DNA of 64,000 nucleotides, taken from NCBI GenBank assembly GCA_002704145.1, contig PAFH01000001.1, positions 8,317 through 72,316 on the forward strand, in the 5' to 3' direction. How positions within the stretch are numbered: the stretch's first letter is position 1; every line of letters begins with the position of its first letter. The notes beneath the pieces were generated by a model that was not told the origin of the DNA, did not search any database, and saw only the letters and a program-made list of their open reading frames with translations. A program made the translations under genes and the position numbers. This DNA comes from Pelagibacteraceae bacterium (GTDB lineage: Bacteria > Pseudomonadota > Alphaproteobacteria > Pelagibacterales > Pelagibacteraceae). Positions 29,230 through 40,036 of the stretch are shown here, one piece after another.

Positions 29230-30563
29230 TAAAATTTCTCTTTAGCTAGCCAATTTGTATCGAAATCAGATTTGATAAATTTTTGATGATTTAGAATTTT
29301 TTTGTGCAAATCAATTGTAGTTGTTATTCCTTCTAAAACAAATTCATCCAAAGACCGCAAAGTTCTTTGTATAGCTTCAGATCTATTTCTTCCTTTACAG
29401 ATTACTTTAGCAATTAAACTGTCATAATAAGGAGTAATTTTACATCCCTGAAAAATTGAACCATCAACGCGAGTTCTAAACCCCGAAGGTTGATGACAAA
29501 CTTTTATAATGCCAGGACTTGGTTGAAAATCTAAAGCAGGGTTTTCTGCATTAATTCTACATTCAATTGAATGTCCTCTTGGATCTATATCTGTTTGTTT
29601 CAAAGCTGTATCGCCCGTAAACGCAATCCACAATTGCTCTTTTACAATGTCTATTCCTGTTTGGACCTCTGTTACTGGATGCTCAACTTGAACTCTGGTA
29701 TTCATTTCTAAAAAGTAAAACTTTCCATCCTCATAAATGAATTCAACAGTTCCAGCTCCCTCATAACCAATTTGTTCAACCATTTTTACAGTTTTTTCCA
29801 GTAAATTTTTTCTTTGCTCATTTGTTAGAACAGGGCTTGGCGTTTCCTCTATCAATTTTTGGTGTCGTCTTTGAACAGAGCAATCTCTTTCTCCAAGATG
29901 AATAGTTTTATTTTTTCCTGACATAATCTGAACTTCAATATGTCTAGGGTTTTTAAAATATTTTTCTATATATAATTCATCATTTCCAAAATATTTCTTT
30001 GCTTCACTTTTTGCTGTAAGATAAAGATTTTCTAGTTGATCCTCCCTTTCTACAATTTTCATTCCTTTGCCACCGCCTCCTCCAGCGGCCTTAATCAAAA
30101 CAGGAAAACCTATTTCTCTACACACTGTTTTCGCCTCTGATAAAGATTTCACTCCTCCCTCTGACCCTTCTATTATTGGTAATCCAAATTTTTTTGCTAT
30201 TTTTTTTGCTTGAATTTTATCACCCATTTTTGAAATAATATCTGCGCTTGGGCCAACAAACTTAATTCCATGCTTGCTTACTACTTCTGCAAACTTAGCG
30301 TTTTCTGATAAAAAACCATAACCAGGGTGTATTGCTTCAGCTCCTGTCAAATCTACCGCTGACATAATTGAAGAAATATTAAGATAACTATTTTGCGGTT
30401 GATGAGATCCCACGCATACACTTTCATCTGCTAGTCTGACGTGCATGGAGTCAGAATCAACATCTGAGTGAATAGCCACTGTTCCGATTCCCCACTCTTT
30501 ACAGGCCCTTATAATTCTTACAGCAATTTCACCTCTGTTAGCTATTAAAACTTTTTTAAACAT
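29226..30563 (-). CDS. accC: Acetyl-CoA carboxylase, biotin carboxylase subunit
   Basis: AccC carboxylates the biotin on AccB using ATP and bicarbonate, the first step of fatty-acid synthesis. The 445 residues show KVLIANRGEIAVRIIRAC, the ATP-grasp glycine loop AAGGGGGKGMK, ERDCSVQRRHQKLIEE, the catalytic EMNTRVQVEHPVTE and the C-terminal RIN-AENP box. It lies 6 bases downstream of accB in the aroQ-accB-accC order typical of the group. Confidence 0.97.
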   Translation of the reverse strand: MFKKVLIANRGEIAVRIIRACKEWGIGTVAIHSDVDSDSMHVRLADESVCVGSHQPQNSYLNISSIMSAVDLTGAEAIHPGYGFLSENAKFAEVVSKHGIKFVGPSADIISKMGDKIQAKKIAKKFGLPIIEGSEGGVKSLSEAKTVCREIGFPVLIKAAGGGGGKGMKIVEREDQLENLYLTAKSEAKKYFGNDELYIEKYFKNPRHIEVQIMSGKNKTIHLGERDCSVQRRHQKLIEETPSPVLTNEQRKNLLEKTVKMVEQIGYEGAGTVEFIYEDGKFYFLEMNTRVQVEHPVTEVQTGIDIVKEQLWIAFTGDTALKQTDIDPRGHSIECRINAENPALDFQPSPGIIKVCHQPSGFRTRVDGSIFQGCKITPYYDSLIAKVICKGRNRSEAIQRTLRSLDEFVLEGITTTIDLHKKILNHQKFIKSDFDTNWLAKEKFY

Positions 30564-30569
30564 TTTGAT

Positions 30570-30995
30570 TTACTTAAGAACAATTAATGGTTGACCAAAT
30601 TCAACCGGTTGACCATCATTAACTAAAACTTTTTTAACAATACCATCATTTGTTGAAGGAACATGGTTCATAGTTTTCATAGCTTCAACTATCATTATAG
30701 TCTGACCTTTTTTTATTTTATCTCCAACTTCAACAAATTTTTTCCCACCTGGTTCTGAAGCTAGATAAGCAGTACCTATGATAGGAGATTTTATTCTTAT
30801 TCCATCCCCGTCTTCTGATTTACTTAATACAGATTTGTTGGGTGACACAATTGCAGAAGTTGTGATTTGTTCTACTCCTTTGGAGGCTTTAGAAACTTTA
30901 ATCCTAGTTTGTCCCTCTTGGTACTCTAGTTCTGTTAAGTTAAATTCTGCTAGGTGTTTTACAAGTTCTTCAATTAATTTTTTATTTATTTTCAT
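30570..30995 (-). CDS. accB: Acetyl-CoA carboxylase, biotin carboxyl carrier protein
   Basis: AccB carries carboxybiotin between the two half-reactions. The 141 residues comprise an N-terminal helix, a short variable linker (about 40-65) and the biotinyl domain with the attachment lysine Lys107 in VEAMKTMNHV. The family's thumb-containing PIIGTAYLASEPG is present. The start overlaps aroQ by 14 bases. Confidence 0.96.
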   Translation of the reverse strand: MKINKKLIEELVKHLAEFNLTELEYQEGQTRIKVSKASKGVEQITTSAIVSPNKSVLSKSEDGDGIRIKSPIIGTAYLASEPGGKKFVEVGDKIKKGQTIMIVEAMKTMNHVPSTNDGIVKKVLVNDGQPVEFGQPLIVLK

Positions 30996-31428
30996 TTTTT
31001 AAATAATTTTTCATTGCTTCCAACGCTATTATATACCCATTAGAACCGAAGCCACATAATACACTTTTAGCAATTTTACTAATCAAAGATTTATGCCTGA
31101 AATCTTCCCTGTTGTAAATATTAGTTATATGTAATTCAATTATAGGTATTTTAAGTATTTTCAATGCATCATGGATGGCTACTGATGTATGTGTATAACC
31201 CCCCGCATTTATAATCATACCATGTTGTTCTTGTCTTGATTTTTGAATTTCGTCGACTAATTTACCCTCTTCATTTGATTGAAAAAAAGTAATTTTAATA
31301 TCGTTTTTTTCTGAAAAATCGTTACAATTTTTTTCAATATCTTTTAATGTTATGTTTCCATATTTATCTTTTTCTCTTTCACCTAATAGGTTGAGATTTG
31401 GTCCATTGAGAATTATAATTTTATGCAT
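30982..31428 (-). CDS. aroQ: 3-dehydroquinate dehydratase, type II
   Basis: AroQ performs the third step of the shikimate pathway. The 148-residue type II enzyme has NGPNLNLLGERE, the catalytic Tyr loop (KDKYGNIT), FFQSNEEGKLVDEI, IINAGGYTHTSVAIHDAL and the catalytic His in IELHITNIYNREDFRHKS. It is the first gene of the aroQ-accB-accC cluster and diverges from thiS. Confidence 0.96.
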   Translation of the reverse strand: MHKIIILNGPNLNLLGEREKDKYGNITLKDIEKNCNDFSEKNDIKITFFQSNEEGKLVDEIQKSRQEQHGMIINAGGYTHTSVAIHDALKILKIPIIELHITNIYNREDFRHKSLISKIAKSVLCGFGSNGYIIALEAMKNYLKNENK

Positions 31429-31462
31429 TATAAGTTTTATAAATTAGTTAGTGAGCTCAATT

Positions 31463-31666
31463 ATGGCAAAAATACTGTTAAATGGCAAAAAAATTAGCAT
31501 TAAGCCTAAAACTAGTATTTATGATATCCTAAAAAAGTATAGGCTTAATGATAAAAAAGTAGCAATAGAATACAATGGAACAATAATCCAAAAATTAAAT
31601 TATAAAAAAAGATTATTAAAAAATAAAGATATATTAGAAGTAGTTTACTTTATAGGCGGCGGATAA
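31463..31666 (+). CDS. thiS: Sulfur carrier protein ThiS
   Basis: ThiS is a ubiquitin-like carrier whose C-terminal thiocarboxylate gives the sulfur of the thiamine thiazole ring. The 67 residues start [11 protein letters not shown] and end in the required glycines (YFIGGG). I chose the ATG at 31463; an upstream in-frame GTG at 31451 would add four residues with no family support. thiG follows after one base. Confidence 0.92.
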   Translation: MAKILLNGKKISIKPKTSIYDILKKYRLNDKKVAIEYNGTIIQKLNYKKRLLKNKDILEVVYFIGGG

Positions 31667-31667
31667 T

Positions 31668-32441
31668 ATGCAAAAAGATCTTTTAAAAATATACAAATAT
31701 AAACTTAAGTCTCGTTTAATAGTAGGGACAGGAAAGTACAAAAGTTTTGGTGAGACTGCTAAAGCGGTAAAAGAGTCCGGAGCTGATATGGTAACTGTGG
31801 CAGTAAGAAGAGTAAATATACTTGATAAAAAAAAACCAATGCTAACCGATTATTTGAATCCAAAAAAAATAATTTATTTACCTAATACCGCAGGATGTTT
31901 TACCTCTGAGGAAGCTTTAAGAACTCTTAGACTGGCAAGAACAATGGGTGGATGGAAACTAGTAAAATTAGAGGTTCTAGGCGATAAAAAAACTTTATAT
32001 CCCAATATGATAGAGACTATTAAATCAACTAGAGTTTTAGTTAAAGAGGGTTTTAAAGTGATGGTTTACTGTACTGATGATCCTTTACTAGCAAAAAAAT
32101 TAGAGGATGTCGGTGCTTCTGCAATTATGCCCTTAGCTTCACCGATAGGCTCAGGACTTGGAATACAAAATAAGATAAATATTTCTTTAATAATTAAACA
32201 ATCAAAAGTTCCAGTGATTATAGATGCTGGAATTGGAACCGCATCAGATGCCACAATAGCTATGGAAATGGGTTGTGCTGGAGTTTTAATAAATAGTGCT
32301 ATCGCAAATTCTAAGGACCCAATAAAAATGGCTAAAGCTTTTAAAAATGCTGTGATATCAGGAAGAGACTCTTTTTTAGCGGGGCGTATGAAAAAAAAAA
32401 ATTTAGCTAGCCCAAGTTCACCCATAAAAGGTTTAATCTAA
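31668..32441 (+). CDS. thiG: Thiazole synthase
   Basis: ThiG assembles the thiazole phosphate from deoxyxylulose-5-phosphate, dehydroglycine and ThiS-thiocarboxylate. The 257-residue TIM-barrel shows [51 protein letters not shown] and the end motifs [27 protein letters not shown] and [10 protein letters not shown]. An in-frame run of 11 A near the 3' end is intact. The stop has a 4-bp overlap with the convergent RNase gene. Only thiS and thiG of the thiamine pathway are in this window. Confidence 0.96.
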   Translation: MQKDLLKIYKYKLKSRLIVGTGKYKSFGETAKAVKESGADMVTVAVRRVNILDKKKPMLTDYLNPKKIIYLPNTAGCFTSEEALRTLRLARTMGGWKLVKLEVLGDKKTLYPNMIETIKSTRVLVKEGFKVMVYCTDDPLLAKKLEDVGASAIMPLASPIGSGLGIQNKINISLIIKQSKVPVIIDAGIGTASDATIAMEMGCAGVLINSAIANSKDPIKMAKAFKNAVISGRDSFLAGRMKKKNLASPSSPIKGLI

Positions 32442-34261
32442 CTTTTTTTTTTACGTCTGACCCACAAAGTTCTTGGTTTTTTCAATTTTTTTTTTAAATT
32501 TTTAGTTTTTTTAGATTTTTTTGCTAGTATTTTACTTTCTCCTTTAATTTCTGTTTTTTTCTTAATTTGATCTTTGTTTTCTTTAAGTTCATCTATTTTA
32601 TCAATTTTTTCATAAGAATTTATAATTTTCTTTGACTTATTTAAAAGATCAATTCTGTACTCTGGTATGATTAGTTTCGCATCTGGTAAAAAATTTATTT
32701 TAAATGAATATTTTTTTTCGAAATATTCAATTTCTTTAGAAAGCTTATTATCTATATAAAGTTTTACTTTTTCAGGGACATAAGCTTTTATTATTTTAAC
32801 TTTATTGTTAAATGCCAATAGTTCAATTTTTTTAATTATTTTCTGAGCGAAAGATTTCAAAGATAAAATAGTTTCCCAACTTATAGAGGCTTCTCTCAAT
32901 CTTTGTCTGGTCATCTCTAATAAACCAAAATTACTAATTCTTCCAACTTGAATCCGAGCTCTATCTCTTCTAATGCTTTCTCTCATTTTTTTTTCTACGC
33001 TTCTTCTATTATAAAAATTCATCATATCGATAAAATCTATAACTATTAAACCTGATAAATCTCTTAACTTTATTTGACGACATATCTCTTCGGCTGCTTC
33101 TAGATTAGTATTCAAAGCTGTTTTTTCAATATTGGATTGTTTTGTCGATTGTCCAGAGTTAATATCAATAGCGACTAATGCTTCAGTAGGGTTTATTACT
33201 AAGTATCCCCCTGATTTTAGTTTTACCGTTGGTTCAAATATATTATTTAATTCTTTTTCTATATTAGCGTCATGAAAGAGAGGAATTTTTCCTCTGTATT
33301 TTTTTATATTTTTTACATTTTTTGGCATTAACTCCTTCATGAATTTTTTTGCTTTCTGATAGGCTTCGTTTCCATCGATATAAACATTTTTAGTTTCGTT
33401 ATCGTACGTGTCTCTTATTGTACGTTTTATAATGTCCCCCTCTTCATAAACTAAAGATGGAGCGTTTGAGTTTAGTGCGTTATCTCTTATTTCTTCCCAA
33501 GTTTTTAATGTATTTTGAAAATCTTTTTCTATTTCATTTTTTGTTTTATTTGCTCCGGCAGTCCTGACAATCACTCCCATACTCTTTGGAATTTCAATCT
33601 GATTTAATATCTCTCTTATTTTTTGCCTATCATTAGAATTAAAGATTTTTCTAGAAATACCTCCCCCTTTGGGTGTGTTAGGCATTAAAACCATATATTT
33701 ACCGGCCAAAGAAATAAATGTTGTTAAAGCAGCTCCCTTTTGTCCTCTCTCTTCTTTGATAACTTGAATCAAAATTACTTGGCCAGGTTTAATAACTTCC
33801 TGTATTTTGTACTTTTTTAAACCATATGATATTTTAAGCTCTTCTCTATATTCTTTTTTTATTTCATCATCATTTTTAATTGTAGTTTTGTCTTCTTCAC
33901 TTTGAGAGGAGGTAGAATTTTTATTTTTTTCGCTTGTAATTTCATCGAGATTTTTATTTTTAAGATTTTCTCTTATCTTCTCTTCAGCGTCTCTAATTTT
34001 ATCCTTATCTTCCAAAGGTATTTGATAATAATCTGACTGGATGTCGTTAAATGCTAAAAATCCATGTCTTATTCTACCAAAGTTAACAAAAGCTGCTTGT
34101 AGAGAGGGTTCTACTCTACTTATTGTTCCAAGATAAATATTATTTTTAAAATTTAGCTTATTTTTATCTTCAAACTCATATTCCTCAATTGATGAGTTTG
34201 ACTTGAGTACAATGCGTGTTTCATTTGGATGCGAGGCATCGATATATAAATTTTTCTCCAT
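32438..34261 (-). CDS. rne: Ribonuclease E/G family endoribonuclease lacking the Zn-link
   Basis: RNase E starts mRNA decay and processes rRNA and tRNA. The 607 residues have the N-terminal strand ([14 protein letters not shown]), an S1 RNA-binding domain (about 38-130) with a charged insertion, a 5'-sensor region ([11 protein letters not shown]), and the DNase I-like active site ([10 protein letters not shown] and [14 protein letters not shown] with the metal aspartates). After [11 protein letters not shown] the tetramerising CPxCxG Zn-link expected in RNase E is missing: the sequence goes straight to SISWETIL. The C-terminus is a short basic tail rather than a long degradosome scaffold. It may be better viewed as a compact RNase E/G. 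Confidence 0.9.
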   Translation of the reverse strand: MEKNLYIDASHPNETRIVLKSNSSIEEYEFEDKNKLNFKNNIYLGTISRVEPSLQAAFVNFGRIRHGFLAFNDIQSDYYQIPLEDKDKIRDAEEKIRENLKNKNLDEITSEKNKNSTSSQSEEDKTTIKNDDEIKKEYREELKISYGLKKYKIQEVIKPGQVILIQVIKEERGQKGAALTTFISLAGKYMVLMPNTPKGGGISRKIFNSNDRQKIREILNQIEIPKSMGVIVRTAGANKTKNEIEKDFQNTLKTWEEIRDNALNSNAPSLVYEEGDIIKRTIRDTYDNETKNVYIDGNEAYQKAKKFMKELMPKNVKNIKKYRGKIPLFHDANIEKELNNIFEPTVKLKSGGYLVINPTEALVAIDINSGQSTKQSNIEKTALNTNLEAAEEICRQIKLRDLSGLIVIDFIDMMNFYNRRSVEKKMRESIRRDRARIQVGRISNFGLLEMTRQRLREASISWETILSLKSFAQKIIKKIELLAFNNKVKIIKAYVPEKVKLYIDNKLSKEIEYFEKKYSFKINFLPDAKLIIPEYRIDLLNKSKKIINSYEKIDKIDELKENKDQIKKKTEIKGESKILAKKSKKTKNLKKKLKKPRTLWVRRKKKS

Positions 34262-34405
34262 TTTGATTGAATTCCTTTTGATGTAATAAGTTTAAAAACT
34301 TTGAATTTTAACATTTTTATACTCTATACAATTTTTCAATAATTGCACTCATTATAATTTCTCATGCCCTAAGATGGCCAAATTTGATACATTACATGAT
34401 AACAG

Positions 34406-36755
34406 ATGATCAAATTTTTAAATTTTTCGGCTAAATTTTTTATAATATTTCTTATAGTTGCAATATTTCTTTCATTATCTACTCTTTGGTATTTTAGTAT
34501 TGGGTTGCCTGATTACAAAAAACTTTCAACATATCAGCCTCCAATTTCAAGTAGAGTTTATTCAGATAATGGTAAATTGATAGCAGAATATGCTTTAGAA
34601 AAAAGATTGTTTATTCCATATGAGTCAGTACCAAAAAAAATTATTAACTCATTTTTATCAGCTGAAGACAAAAATTTTTTTAACCACCCAGGAGTAGATG
34701 CTAAGGGCATTTTAAGAGCTTTATTTAAAAATCTCAAAAATTTAAATGAAAATAAAAGACTAGAGGGAGCATCTACAATTACACAGCAAGTTGCAAAAAA
34801 TTTTCTTTTAACTAACGAAGTTTCTATAAATAGAAAAATAAAAGAGGCAATTTTAGCTTTTAGGATTGAGCGAGCGTACTCTAAAGAAAGAATTCTGGAA
34901 CTTTATTTAAATCAAATTTATTTGGGTCAAGGAACATACGGAATTGCTGCAGCTAGTTTGGAATATTTTGACAAATCAGTTAAAGATTTAAACTATCCTG
35001 AAGCAGCTCTTTTAGCAGCATTACCAAAAGCACCTAGTAAATATGATCCTTATAAATATTATGATACAGCAAAATTTAGAAGAAATTTGGTTTTAAATAA
35101 TCTTGAAAGCAATAATTATATTACCCAAAAAAAATTAGAAGTTTTTAAAAATACTCCAATTAAGTTAAAAAGAAGAAAAATAGAAATCGTAAATGAGGCA
35201 AATTCCTATACTGAAGAGGTAAGAAGATCAATTAAAGAAAAGTATGGTTTTAAAAAACTTTACTCAGAGGGGTTGTCAATTAGAACACCTCTTAATATCA
35301 ACTATCAAATTCAAGCAATTAAATCTCTAAGAAACGGAATAGAGACTTACGACAAAAGACATGGGTGGAGAGGATCTATAACAAATAAATTTACGGATAA
35401 TAATTGGAAAAAAAAAAATAGAAAATATTAAACTAGATCCAACACTAAATTGGAAAATTGGAGAAATCACTGCTGTTGAAGAAAACCATATAAAATTTTT
35501 GACTTTGAAAGAGCAAAGAGGAAAAATTAGTTTTCAGCAACTTAAATGGGCATTGCCAGGTAAAAAAAAAATAATTGATAAATTTAATGTTGGGGACATC
35601 ATTTTTGTTAAAAAAGAAAATAAAAATTGGAATTTAAAACAATATCCAAAAGTTAATGGGGGAATAGTTGCTATTGACCCTTACTCTGGAGATGTAAAAG
35701 CTCTTGTTGGTGGTTTTAATTTTAGATCAAGTGAGTTTAATAGAGTAACCCAAGCAAAAAGACAGCCAGGCTCTGCTTTTAAACCAATTGTTTACGCTGC
35801 GGCTTTAGAAAGTGGATATTCGCCTAATTCAATTATTTTAGATGCTCCATTTGTAGAAAGTCAAGGAGTGGGACTTAAAGATTGGAAACCTGAAAATTAT
35901 GGAAAAAAGTTTTATGGCCCTACAACTTTAAGAAAAGGAATTGAATATTCTAGAAACTTAATGACCGTAAGAATAGCTAAAACATTAGGGTTAAATAAGA
36001 TATTGGACTTATCGAACAAATTAGAAATTTATGATGATATTCCGGAACTTCTCTCAGTTTCACTTGGATCAGCAGAAACATCATTGATAAATTTGACATC
36101 AGCTTATGCTTCATTTGTAAACGGTGGAAAAAAAATAGATCCTAATTTAATTTCCAGAATACAGGATAGAAGAGGAAAAACAATTTTCAAATTGAATAAC
36201 AAAAAATGTTTAGGCTGCGATAGATTTTTAAATAATTCAGAAAAACTACCCCTAATAAAGCACGACGAAACTAAAGTATTTAGCAAAGAAACAGCTTATC
36301 AAATGACTTCAATTTTAGAGGGAGTAGTTAAAAGAGGAACAGGAAAAAAACTTAAAGATTTAAAAGTTCCAATTGCGGGTAAAACTGGTACGACTAACAA
36401 TAATTTTGATGCTTGGTTTATAGGCTATACTTCAAATTTAGTAGTTGGTGTATATGTGGGTTTTGATAGCCCAAAAACGCTTGGTAAATATGAAACTGGT
36501 TCTAAAGCTGCTTTACCAATTTTCAAAGAATTTATTAAAAATACTCTTTATAAAGAAGATTTTAAAGATTTCGAAATTCCCGAAGGAATATATTTAACGT
36601 CATTAAATTATGATACTGGTATAAAATCATCATTAGGTAACAAAAATACAATAATCGAAGCTTTGAAAGAAAAAGATATTAACAACATAGATAATAACAA
36701 ATTAATATCGATAAGTTCTTATGATAAACTAATAAAATATAGACAATTTTACTAA
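34406..36755 (+). pseudogene. mrcA: Penicillin-binding protein 1A, frameshifted at an A11 run
   Basis: Class A PBP that polymerises and crosslinks peptidoglycan. It has an N-terminal membrane helix (about residues 10-32) and a GT51 transglycosylase (SAEDKNFFNHPGVDAKG, GASTITQQVAKNFLL). After the A11 run at 35408-35418 the first frame stops at 35429-35431. A linker and OB-like segment continue in the other frame (IENIKLDPTLNWKIGEIT), then the transpeptidase with the SxxK in RQPGSAFKPIVYAA, SRN, and GKTGTTNNNFDAWFIGY. Removing one A gives an uninterrupted 782-residue protein. The gene is otherwise complete; the stop overlaps the prfB start. Confidence 0.88.
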
Positions 36756-37844
36756 TGCAAAACTTTGATAATAAAATTACACTTGCAGAGAAAACTCTTA
36801 ATAATATAAGGGGGTATCTTTGAAAAAAATAAAATCAAGCTTAAGTTAGAAAAAATAGAAAAAATTCTTACTGAAGAAAACTTCTGGAAAGATAAAATTA
36901 AGGTAAAAAAAACTGTAAGAGAGAAAAAAATTTACGAAAACATTTTAGACTCATTTGACAAGTCAATAAAAGAAATCAAAAATTTAAAAGATTTGCACGA
37001 ACTAGCGTCGGAAGAAAAAAATGAAGAAATTTTGAACGACTGTTATAACAAAGTTGTTCAATTGACTGATAATATTAAAAAAAATGAAATAAATTGTTTT
37101 CTTTCTGGAGAGAACGACGATTTTGATATTTATCTCGAAATACATGCTGGAGCTGGAGGCACGGAAAGTCAAGATTGGGCAGATATGTTGAGACGAATGT
37201 ATTTAAAATGGTTTGATAAAAAAAAATTTAATTATGAAATTATAAGTGAACATAAAGGAGAAGAAGCAGGGATTAAGTCATCTACGCTTAAAGTTAATGG
37301 TAACTATCTTTATGGCCTGATGAGAGGAGAGTCAGGTGTGCATAGACTAGTAAGGATATCTCCTTTTGATAGCGGCGCAAGAAGACATACAAGTTTTGCT
37401 AGTGTGTGGGTATACCCTGCAGTAGAAGATGATATAAAAATTAAAATAGATGAAAAAGATTTAAGAGTAGATACTTATAGATCGAGTGGCGCAGGAGGCC
37501 AACATGTTAATACTACTGATAGTGCAGTTAGAATAACTCATATCCCCACGAAAATAGTTGTTCAATGTCAGAATGAAAGATCGCAGCACAAAAATAAGGA
37601 AACATGTTTTAAAATGTTAAAAGCAAGGCTTTATGAGTACGAGATACAAAAAAGGGAAGCGGAAAATAAAAAACAATTAAGTTCCAAAACAGATATTGGC
37701 TGGGGGCATCAAATCAGATCTTATGTACTTCAACCATATCAACTTGTAAAAGATTTAAGAAATAAGGTAGAAAATACCAACCCAACTGATGTTTTAAATG
37801 GAAATATAGATCAGTTTATAGAAGCAGGGATTATAAATAAATAA
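36755..37844 (+). CDS. prfB: Peptide chain release factor 2 (programmed +1 frameshift)
   Basis: RF2 terminates translation at UGA and UAA. The first 22 codons (MQNFDNKITLAEKTLNN...RGYL) end at an in-frame TGA at 36821. The +1 frame then runs to 37844, giving about 362 residues, close to E. coli's 365. The slip site AGGGGGTATCTTTGA is the classical RF2 recoding signal. Downstream are the codon-recognition region and the GGQ motif SSGAGGQHVNTTDSAVRIT that releases the peptide. An ATG/ORF start at 36993 seen in simple predictions is not the real N-terminus. It overlaps the next gene by one base. Confidence 0.97.
36810..36823 (+). promoter_or_regulatory. RF2 programmed frameshift element
   Basis: The Shine-Dalgarno-like AGGGGG followed by TAT, the CTT slip codon and TGA matches the autoregulatory site known for RF2. 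When RF2 is scarce, the ribosome slips forward one base at CTT-T instead of stopping, so prfB expression senses its own product. Confidence 0.95.
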
Positions 37845-40036
37845 TGAAAAGAATATTACTGAATTTTTTTATATTAATATTTTTTATATTAATCATACTG
37901 TTATCAATTTTGTCTACCTCAGGTTATGAAACTAAAAGATTTAACGAAATTATAGCAGATAGAATAAATAAAAATGATAAAAAAATTTTGTTAAAGATAG
38001 ATAAAATTAAATTTAAAATTGATATTAAAAATTTTAGTTTGTTTTTAGAAACATCAAATCCTAAAATAATTTATTTTGATCAAGATATACCAGTTAAAAA
38101 TGTAAAAGCTTATTTAAATTTACCTTCGCTTTTGAAATCGGAAACTATAATTGAAAAAGTTTATATTGATTTAAAAGAGATAAATTTAAAACAGTTGCAG
38201 AAGATAATTTTAAAAACAAAGCCGTCAAATTTAAACAGTTTTGTCAGCAATAAAGTAAAAAGAGGTAAAATTAGTGCCAGAATTGAACTATATATAGATG
38301 AAGACCAAAAAGTAAAAAATTATATTACTTCTGGAGAAGTAAAAGAAATGGAAGCTTTAATTTACGATAATTTAAATTTGAAAGACACTAATTTTAATTT
38401 TTTTTCGGACTCATCAGATATATTAATCAAAAATATTAATAGCTATGCAAATGGAATAATTTTGAAAAATGGGAACTTATACATTAAAAGAGATGAGGAG
38501 ATAAATCTAAAATCAGATTTTTTGACTGAAATAAATCTTAATGGAAAAAATATTGAAAATTATTCAAAATTTTTTAAAAATTTAAAGTTTGTAAATTCAC
38601 AAACTTATTTAGAGGCTAATCTTGAACATTTTTTAGATGTAACTTTTGATAAAACTTTCAAATTAACTAATTTTTCATATAAGAACAAAGGTAAGCTAGA
38701 GAGTTTAAAAATTAAATTTCAGAATTCTATTGAAAATCAAATCTTAAAAAAAGAAATTAAAGATGTTTATTTTAAAGACTCACAATTAAACACTAGATTT
38801 AGTTCAGATAAAAAAAATATTATTGAGGCATCAGGTTTATATAGTTTTAACGATAAATTATTTCAAGATTTTAAGATTAAAAATATTTTTTCTGATGAAA
38901 AATCAAATACAGAGTTAACTTTTCAATTTGCAGAAGAATTAGAATTGGATGTTATTAACTATAAAAAACCCCTGGATAAAAATGTAAATATCTCATTATT
39001 GTTTGAAAAAAATAAAGATTTATTAAATATAAAAAAATTTAAATTTCAAGAAAGTAGTAATTTTATTGAAATAGATAATCTTAAAATTAAAAACGAAAAA
39101 TTGATATCAGTTGATAAAATTAAAGTAAAAACATTTAAAGAGAAAAAACAAAAAAATAACTTTATCTTGAATTTCGGAAATAAAATAGAAATTATTGGAA
39201 GTTACTATGATGCACAAAATATAAATAAACTTTTAAATAACAAAAAAAAAGGTTCAAATATTTTGAAAAATGTTAATAAAAAAATTGAAATAGACATAGA
39301 AAATATTTCTACACCGCTTTCACAAAAACTAAAAAATTTTAAATTGATTGGAGTGATAAATAACGGTGAATTTGTAAAAATTTCATCTAAAGGAGATTTT
39401 GGAAATAATAAATATTTGGATATTTCACTTAAAAGTGATTTAAAAAATAAAAAAAAATTTTTAGAAGTTTATTCTGATTTACCCCAACCTTTACTTTCCG
39501 AGTATAGTTTTTTTAAAGGCTTAACCAAAGGAGTTCTAAACTTTTCATCTGTAATTGAAGATAATTCATCATTTTCTAAACTAGTAATAGATAATTTTAA
39601 AGTAGTCGAGGCACCCGGAGTGGTAAAATTGCTTTCCTTAGCTGATTTTGGAGGTTTAGCTGATTTAGCAGAAGGTGATGGACTATCATTTGATAAAATG
39701 GAAATTAAGATGACAAATACTAAAGGTTTTTTGAAATTAGATGAATTATATGCGGTTGGACCAAGTATTTCTGTTTTGATGGAGGGATATAAAGAAGAAA
39801 AAGGCCTAATAAGTTTACGTGGTACTTTGGTTCCAGCAAAAAACTTAAATAAATTACTATCTAAAATTCCAGTTATTGGAAATATAATTATTCCGCAAGA
39901 GGTTGGAGAAGGATTGTTTGGGGTTAGTTTTAAAATAAAGGGTAAGCCTGGCCAAATTAAAACAAGCATAAACCCAATTAAAACTTTAACTCCACGTTTT
40001 ATTTCTAGAGCTTTAGAAAAAAGTAAAAAAAATTAA
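37844..40036 (+). CDS. AsmA-like / YhdP-family membrane-anchored protein
   Basis: A 730-residue protein with a single N-terminal membrane helix (about residues 5-25) and a long stretch of beta-rich repeats. The last 180 residues have the AsmA-like C-terminal pattern: APGVVKLLSLADFGGLADL, FDKMEIKMTNTKGFLKLDEL, the LLSKIPVIGNIIIP helix and EGLFGVSFKIKGKPGQI. AsmA-family proteins are thought to bridge the envelope and move lipids. It follows prfB with a one-base overlap and ends 4 bp into tyrS. Confidence 0.75.
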   Translation: MKRILLNFFILIFFILIILLSILSTSGYETKRFNEIIADRINKNDKKILLKIDKIKFKIDIKNFSLFLETSNPKIIYFDQDIPVKNVKAYLNLPSLLKSETIIEKVYIDLKEINLKQLQKIILKTKPSNLNSFVSNKVKRGKISARIELYIDEDQKVKNYITSGEVKEMEALIYDNLNLKDTNFNFFSDSSDILIKNINSYANGIILKNGNLYIKRDEEINLKSDFLTEINLNGKNIENYSKFFKNLKFVNSQTYLEANLEHFLDVTFDKTFKLTNFSYKNKGKLESLKIKFQNSIENQILKKEIKDVYFKDSQLNTRFSSDKKNIIEASGLYSFNDKLFQDFKIKNIFSDEKSNTELTFQFAEELELDVINYKKPLDKNVNISLLFEKNKDLLNIKKFKFQESSNFIEIDNLKIKNEKLISVDKIKVKTFKEKKQKNNFILNFGNKIEIIGSYYDAQNINKLLNNKKKGSNILKNVNKKIEIDIENISTPLSQKLKNFKLIGVINNGEFVKISSKGDFGNNKYLDISLKSDLKNKKKFLEVYSDLPQPLLSEYSFFKGLTKGVLNFSSVIEDNSSFSKLVIDNFKVVEAPGVVKLLSLADFGGLADLAEGDGLSFDKMEIKMTNTKGFLKLDELYAVGPSISVLMEGYKEEKGLISLRGTLVPAKNLNKLLSKIPVIGNIIIPQEVGEGLFGVSFKIKGKPGQIKTSINPIKTLTPRFISRALEKSKKN

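Noticed and set aside
36755..36993. prfB as another broken gene
   Set aside because: The break is the known RF2 programmed frameshift site with its Shine-Dalgarno-like element, not a defect.
39469..39969. Open frame of 166 codons on the minus strand inside the AsmA-like gene
   Set aside because: It lies wholly within the conserved C-terminal domain of the plus-strand gene and has no motif of its own.
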